Assembly: GCA_964509425.1 (NCBI GenBank)
Contig: CAZDWZ010000014.1
Span: forward strand, 70,693-134,692
Direction: 5' to 3'
Length of the DNA: 64,000 bases
Origin: CAZDWZ01 sp964509425
GTDB lineage: Bacteria; Bdellovibrionota_C; UBA2361; SZUA-149; CAZDWZ01
The notes below the pieces were generated by a model. That model made no database searches, was not told the DNA's origin, and worked only from the letters and a program-made list of their open reading frames with translations. The position numbers were made by a program, and so were the translations under genes. Position 1 is the stretch's first letter. The number at the start of each line of letters is the position of its first letter. Below, one piece after another: positions 59,791-64,000 of this stretch.

Positions 59791-60678
59791 ATGAAGACCC
59801 TTCTTCCTGCTCCCCTGAGAATGGCTGTTCTCGGGAGCACAATGGTTCTTGCTCTTACATCATGCGGCGGCGGAGGAGGAGATTCTGACACCGGCGGCGG
59901 CGGTGGAGGCACCGATGTTGGCGAAACTTCGGTCTGGAGAGTCGAAGCGAATGTATCGGCTGACGGCTGCCGTGAGCGGATTTCAAACGTGAACCAGACT
60001 TTTGCGGTCACACGAAACGCGGATGACACCGTCACCGTAAACGATGCTCTCGTCTCACTCACCGGACCGGCGACCGAAGACGGCTTTACCGTCGGATTTA
60101 ATTCAGCCAGCGGAGAATGCGTTCGCGAGTATGAAACGCGTTTCTCGGGCGTCACGGACACCACAGCATTGGTGAACCTCACGGCGAAGACCACCTGCGG
60201 AGCTAACGTCTGCATTAATCAGTGGGCGGGAACTGCCACGAACGTAACCGCACCGGCAGCGGCCGGAAAGGATGAAGAGGAATTTGATGCGAAGGTTTCG
60301 GGTGAGAACTGTGTTCCTCCGATTCCTCAAGTTGGATTCCGACCCTCGTTGTACCAGTGTTTCGGAAACGCCGCCGTTTTGGCGAGAGACTTTGTTCGAG
60401 GGAACTACAGCATCGTTCTTCGCAGAAACGGCGAGTTTAACGATCGGGACCCGCAAAACACTGGCTGCGGTGCTTCAAGCTGCAGTCCGTATAAGACTCA
60501 ACAAAAGATTGAGCTTCCGGAATATCAAGTAAACTGCATGGGAGAGACCGGCTTCGGTCCGAAGCTCTCGCTTGCGCGAAGAATTTCGGTGAAGTTCACC
60601 GCGCAGATCGAGAATAAAAACGATCCGCGACAGTTCGAGCAATATTGCTTGAACAGCACAACGACGAATTTGAACTAA
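59791..60678 (+). CDS. hypothetical lipoprotein with glycine-rich linker
   Basis: A 295-residue protein beginning MKTLLPAPLRMAVLGSTM with a lipobox LALTSCGGGG, followed by a Gly/Asp-rich spacer (CGGGGGDSDTGGGGGG). The mature part is Cys-rich (about ten Cys after the lipid Cys, for example DGCRERI, CGANVCINQW, GCGASSCSP), so disulphides are likely, and mainly beta. No family is recognised. The start at 59791 is chosen because AAGGAG lies 10 bases ahead; an upstream in-frame ATG at 59737 lacks one. It has its own terminator. Confidence 0.75.
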   Translation: MKTLLPAPLRMAVLGSTMVLALTSCGGGGGDSDTGGGGGGTDVGETSVWRVEANVSADGCRERISNVNQTFAVTRNADDTVTVNDALVSLTGPATEDGFTVGFNSASGECVREYETRFSGVTDTTALVNLTAKTTCGANVCINQWAGTATNVTAPAAAGKDEEEFDAKVSGENCVPPIPQVGFRPSLYQCFGNAAVLARDFVRGNYSIVLRRNGEFNDRDPQNTGCGASSCSPYKTQQKIELPEYQVNCMGETGFGPKLSLARRISVKFTAQIENKNDPRQFEQYCLNSTTTNLN

Positions 60679-60701
60679 AAGTTCAAGCTCGACGGCTTTC
60701 G

Positions 60702-60736
60702 GCCATCCGGGGTGTTCCTCCGGATGGCTTTTTTTT
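60702..60736 (+). terminator. intrinsic terminator after the lipoprotein gene
   Basis: GCCATCCGG (60702-60710) pairs with CCGGATGGC (60720-60728), loop of 9 bases, followed by eight T. It is 24 bases beyond the stop codon. Confidence 0.92.
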
Positions 60737-60778
60737 GTGCGGCCGGAATCAATCGTATGGAAGTCGGCGCGTAAAATC

Positions 60779-62050
60779 CTACGATCCGAGGAGCTCTATG
60801 ATCCGGGTGCGGATGCTTTCATCGTCGAAGTAGTCCCCGTGCTCTGATCCGTTTATCCACGTCTCCGCGCTCAACGTCTTTGCATACGCCGGCGGAAGTG
60901 TTGCCGAGTCGACGGTGACGAGGCCATCTCCATCATCGAATAACGTGCTGAGATTGAAGCTTCCCAATACTTCCTCGATTTCATCCTCCTTGAAGAGCAA
61001 TGTGAGCGGAGCCCGCGGATCGTAGATGATCCGAGCGAGTGTTCCCCGTCCAGTGCCGATGATAGTGCGAATTTTTGTCTTTCCGCCGTCAGGAAGCACG
61101 GTGCCGGTGGCGGGAGCGTTGATGAGTGCGGAGAAGAGACGCGCGCGGCGCAATCGCTGAGCTAACAGTTGCTCACGAGAAGCACGTATGGTGGCCGGCT
61201 CCGCCCCTTTTAGGAACCCCCAATCATTTTTCTTCCAGTTTTCCCACTCCAGCAGATCGATTTGGGTCGGAGTTCCGTCACTCAAGACTACTCGAGTGTC
61301 TCCCGATGCAGGCAGGAGCTCGTAAGTTGAATAGAACGTTCCCAGTGCGTCTCGGCTGAGAAGAGTATCGTTAAGGCTTGCAGGATTTCCCTTCAGGAGA
61401 TCGTTCATGATGATGACCGATCCTCGGAATGGCGTGCCTGCAAAGAGGGCATTTTCGATGTTTTTTGCACCTTCCCAAGTTTCCTTGGCCGTTTCCGGAT
61501 CCTGTCCACCGTAACGGAGGTAATAGGAGAGGATCATTCCGCCCATGCTATGGGCGAGCACGGAGACTCGTGTAATCCCGTTCGATTTTAGATCGTCAAC
61601 AAGTCTTCCGAGTCGCTTCGCATGTTCGGAATTATCTCCCCGCCAATCATAATCGAACTCGATGACTTTCGTGGTCTTCGGCACGCTCTTCTTTAGAAAA
61701 TTCGACCAGGATTCATAGACCGAGAACGAATAAATTCTCGGAATGATGGAAAAGCCTTTGAACAGTCCGCCCGGCACGACTTGGACCACGTCGGAGATAC
61801 CGGCTTCCTCCGCCTCGAGCGCGAGAGAACGATCGCCGAAGAGGATCTCAGAAACCGTCAGCCAAACGGTATCGCCCGAAGCCGTCGTTTCGAGACGGCT
61901 CCCCTTGTAACCGGGTAGAAAAATGACAGCCGCGTTTTGCTTGACGACTTCGCCCGATGGGTCCCGGTTTGAAACACCCGTGCATCCGAAGAAGAGGACA
62001 CAACCGAAAACCGTAACTACCCAAAGATTTTTTAATGTTAACTGCCGCAT
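60779..62050 (-). CDS. LCAT-family lipase/acyltransferase lipoprotein
   Basis: A 423-residue protein with a lipobox FFGC (Cys 23) and an alpha/beta-hydrolase of the lecithin:cholesterol acyltransferase type. Seen: VIFLPGYKGSRLE (oxyanion region, about 42-54), the nucleophile elbow LAHSMGGMILSYYLR, GTPFRGS, the catalytic Asp in DDGDGLVTVDSATLP and the catalytic His in NGSEHGDYF. It is expected to act on membrane phospholipids or storage lipids at the envelope. No Shine-Dalgarno sequence is evident ahead of the ATG at 62050. Confidence 0.85.
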   Translation of the reverse strand: MRQLTLKNLWVVTVFGCVLFFGCTGVSNRDPSGEVVKQNAAVIFLPGYKGSRLETTASGDTVWLTVSEILFGDRSLALEAEEAGISDVVQVVPGGLFKGFSIIPRIYSFSVYESWSNFLKKSVPKTTKVIEFDYDWRGDNSEHAKRLGRLVDDLKSNGITRVSVLAHSMGGMILSYYLRYGGQDPETAKETWEGAKNIENALFAGTPFRGSVIIMNDLLKGNPASLNDTLLSRDALGTFYSTYELLPASGDTRVVLSDGTPTQIDLLEWENWKKNDWGFLKGAEPATIRASREQLLAQRLRRARLFSALINAPATGTVLPDGGKTKIRTIIGTGRGTLARIIYDPRAPLTLLFKEDEIEEVLGSFNLSTLFDDGDGLVTVDSATLPPAYAKTLSAETWINGSEHGDYFDDESIRTRIIELLGS

Positions 62051-62280
62051 TTGCCAAAATTATTCTGTGTCAGTAAAATTTCACCTAATCGTCCAGGGCT
62101 CAAGCATGCCTCCGTTGGAATCATCGAGAAAAATCTTTCTGTGCAAAAGAGCACACTCAGGTTTTTAGAGGGTCCGCTTCGGCCTGAAGAAGCCCTGAAC
62201 GGTCACTATTTCGCAATAAATTCTTTGAGCGATTTGGGCCTTCTCTATTCTGGTTCATGACGTCGGGACCAAGGAAAAGT

Positions 62281-62562
62281 ATGAAAAAAAATTTCAACCA
62301 ACCTTTCGGCGGCGGATACCGGAAGGCTCAACCCTCTCGCTCCCAAGCTGTCGGCGCACAGTCCATCCCCGGTGTTCGAATGTCGCGTCAGGCACCCAAA
62401 CAAGAGGGGTTTAAGGACTTCGCCGCCAGCGAGTTGTTCTGCGCCAAGTGTCAGACAGCTCAACCGGTTCGGGAGAAGCAGCTTCTTTATCTGCCCGACG
62501 GAGACCTCTTCGACTATCGTTGCGCCGTCTGTGGATCTGTCGTCGGCACGAGGCGAACCTGA
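62281..62562 (+). CDS. small zinc-ribbon protein
   Basis: A 93-residue protein. A basic, Gln/Gly/Arg-rich N-terminal half (FNQPFGGGYRKAQPSR) is followed by a zinc ribbon of two CxxC pairs (LFCAKCQTA and YRCAVCGSV). The start at 62281 has AAGGA ahead; an in-frame ATG at 62257 does not. The basic tail and ribbon suggest nucleic-acid or ribosome binding, but there is no named family match. Confidence 0.65.
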   Translation: MKKNFNQPFGGGYRKAQPSRSQAVGAQSIPGVRMSRQAPKQEGFKDFAASELFCAKCQTAQPVREKQLLYLPDGDLFDYRCAVCGSVVGTRRT

Positions 62563-62846
62563 CTTCAGCCAACTCCCGGAATATCTTCGAGGACCAACAG
62601 TAGAGGATTCTCCTACCGACATGTCGGTGCTCTCGTCCCTAAGTTATTGAAATCTTGCCACATTATTGGAACGCGTTCCGAGGAGACGTTTAAATTTATT
62701 TCGTCACAACGAATAGAGAAGTGAAATGCAGGATACCGAGGATTAGTCTATGTAATCAGGACGAGGATGTCCGCGTTTCCTTTGATCACGGGAAGCGCCA
62801 TCTGATGATCTTTTTGTTGTGAAGTAACTTTTCTGAACGTGCCACC

Positions 62847-63773
62847 ATGAAGAAATCAAAGAGTGCTTTAACCGGTCTGTTCGCCTCGGCAGCCACGCTG
62901 ATGCTCGTTTCCGGTTGCGCTCGGGTGGCTACGAACGATCAACAGAAACCGGCCTGGGGTCCTATAGTCGGTTCCTCAGTTCCGGAACAAACTCCACCTA
63001 GACAGCAGTTCGTCGTTATCAACCAAGCCCAGCTCGGCCGAGGACTTCCGGCAGTATTCTCTACAGGAGCCGGGAATCAGCTGAAGATCGTCACGAAGAC
63101 GATTACGACCACCAAGGCAGGGGCTTCGCAGACTACTTCGAGTTCTCAACTTTCTGGAATAGCATCACCGACATCCGAGAAACTGGTTGGTGTTCAGAGC
63201 GAACCACTTCCTCGGGTCGAGTCGGCCCCGGCGACGGCAACGAATGCCGTTCAAGAAGCGCCGTTTGGTCATCGGGCCGCGAAGCTTGCGCTTCCGGACC
63301 AACTCCCACCGGTGAACGAAATCGCCGGGGAGCCAATTCGCGATCGTTTCTCACTCGATACTTCTCCTTCCGCGGTTCCATCGCTCACGGTGAAGCCGGA
63401 AACGGCCAGCACCGTCGCTGCGGAATCAGCTTCGACCTCAGCGGCAGAAAGTGCTCCGAAGCCAATCGTTTTCCCGAATCATCCGGTTCAGACAACGAAG
63501 CCGACCTCAGTTCCGCAGCCGGCGCGGGCGAGACTTGCCGAGCCAACTTCAAATATCGCCCCACTGAAGCCAAGTCAGGTAAAGCGGACTTTGGAGCTTC
63601 CGAAAACAACGGAGGTCGCGGCACTCTCTACGACTGCGAAGCTAAACGATTACCGGTTTTCTTTTTCAAACGAGATCTGGCTCATGATCATCATTCTCGG
63701 CGGAGTGTTTGCTACGCTCTGGTTCCGCCTCGAGTATGATTTCGGCACGAAGACCCGGCATCGCCGGAGATAG
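62847..63773 (+). CDS. hypothetical lipoprotein with C-terminal transmembrane helix
   Basis: A 308-residue protein with a lipobox LVSGC (Cys 24), a long Thr/Ser/Pro/Ala-rich middle section of low complexity (about 60-270, with AESAST-type repeats) and one strongly hydrophobic segment near the end (about 279-297, EIWLMIIILGGVFATLWF) followed by a basic tail (TKTRHRRR). This two-ended anchoring, lipid at the N-terminus and membrane helix at the C-terminus, is unusual and could bridge two membranes. The family is unknown. Confidence 0.7.
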   Translation: MKKSKSALTGLFASAATLMLVSGCARVATNDQQKPAWGPIVGSSVPEQTPPRQQFVVINQAQLGRGLPAVFSTGAGNQLKIVTKTITTTKAGASQTTSSSQLSGIASPTSEKLVGVQSEPLPRVESAPATATNAVQEAPFGHRAAKLALPDQLPPVNEIAGEPIRDRFSLDTSPSAVPSLTVKPETASTVAAESASTSAAESAPKPIVFPNHPVQTTKPTSVPQPARARLAEPTSNIAPLKPSQVKRTLELPKTTEVAALSTTAKLNDYRFSFSNEIWLMIIILGGVFATLWFRLEYDFGTKTRHRRR

Positions 63774-63802
63774 TCGCCTCCGCGATTCTTGAATTTCACA
63801 AA

Positions 63803-63976
63803 CTCTGTGCCTCTGTGTCTCTGTGGTTCAACAAGAAAGTGAATCACCACGTCTTCGCGACTTGGCCCGCAACACCTACGTTTAACCACAGAGGCACAGC
63901 GGCGCAGACTCCGCACAGACAAAGAAGTCAATCAGATTAATTTTTACCTCTGCGTCCTTCGCGTCCTCTGCGGTTG
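63803..63976. repeat. cluster of CTCTGTG/CTCTGCG repeats at the end of the window
   Basis: CTCTGTGCCTCTGTGTCTCT-type words at 63803-63831, the complementary AACCACAGAGGCACAG at 63884-63899, and a diverged CCTCTGCG...CCTCTGCGGTT unit at 63947-63975. These are the same words as in the hairpin after ilvD. The cluster fills the 227 bases after the last gene; no gene is visible in it. Confidence 0.75.
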
Positions 63977-64000
63977 CATTTATGATTGAGGGATTACTCT

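Overview
The window is a 64 kb piece of a Gram-negative bacterial chromosome, mostly about 50-55% G+C and densely packed with genes on both strands. Gram-negative envelope genes are present (pal, lolA, several lipobox proteins, a Tat lipoprotein, a BatA/B/C/D-type operon). The style of the proteins resembles predatory or free-living delta-proteobacterial groups such as Bdellovibrionota: TP/SP-rich linkers, DUF4331, dockerin-like calcium loops, multi-haem WD40-like proteins and a mitochondrial/fungal-type ketol-acid reductoisomerase. That placement is an inference from gene content, not a measured phylogeny. No rRNA, tRNA, CRISPR array, insertion sequence or prophage was seen.

Layout: 0.2-2.7 kb, two orphan branched-chain-type periplasmic binding proteins. 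2.7-9.4 kb, serC with a small membrane partner, an M48 metalloprotease, an EEP-fold phosphoesterase, an exported dockerin-like/clan CD cysteine peptidase candidate and a methyltransferase. 9.6-10.3 kb, the zinc-free ribosomal proteins L31B and S14. 10.9-16.8 kb, a 1066-residue glycogen synthase with a large unexplained N-terminal region, a lipoprotein hydrolase and a Tat-exported C45-type hydrolase. 17.2-27.4 kb, a leftward branched-chain amino acid operon. 27.6-34.8 kb, HutD, a G+C-rich M20 peptidase, an orphan PhoR-like kinase, a formyltransferase-like protein and a degenerate hybrid kinase. 35-43.4 kb, ilvD, a large diheme WD40-like exported protein, tpx and a G+C-rich DAO-family oxidoreductase. 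43.4-52.1 kb, a leftward moxR-DUF58-batA-batBC-batDE-thioesterase operon. 52.3-55.3 kb, pal divergent from lolA-rimO. 55.4-64 kb, a Cys-rich lipoprotein, a DUF4331-TPR-HupE/UreJ group, assorted lipoproteins, an LCAT-like lipase, a zinc-ribbon protein and a repeat-rich end.

The best system in the window is the operon promoter - leader peptide - attenuator - ilvB - ilvN - ilvC - thrC - leuA/leuC - leuD - leuB. It covers the path from pyruvate to 2-oxoisocaproate except for IlvD, which is a separate gene at 35 kb, and the terminal transaminase. Two of its enzymes have unusual architectures: 2-isopropylmalate synthase and the isopropylmalate dehydratase large subunit are one 1005-residue polypeptide, and threonine synthase carries a C-terminal domain that looks like the allosteric domain of 2-isopropylmalate synthase. 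The operon is preceded by a 19-residue peptide of which 11 residues are Val, Leu or Ile, followed by a strong intrinsic terminator and a competing antiterminator pairing. The promoter position suggests that the leader peptide mRNA is leaderless or nearly so.

Other unusual items are the exported dockerin-like/clan CD peptidase candidate (H513, C567), a hybrid kinase whose phospho-accepting His is replaced by Gln, fused Bat proteins, and several families of dispersed hairpin repeats.
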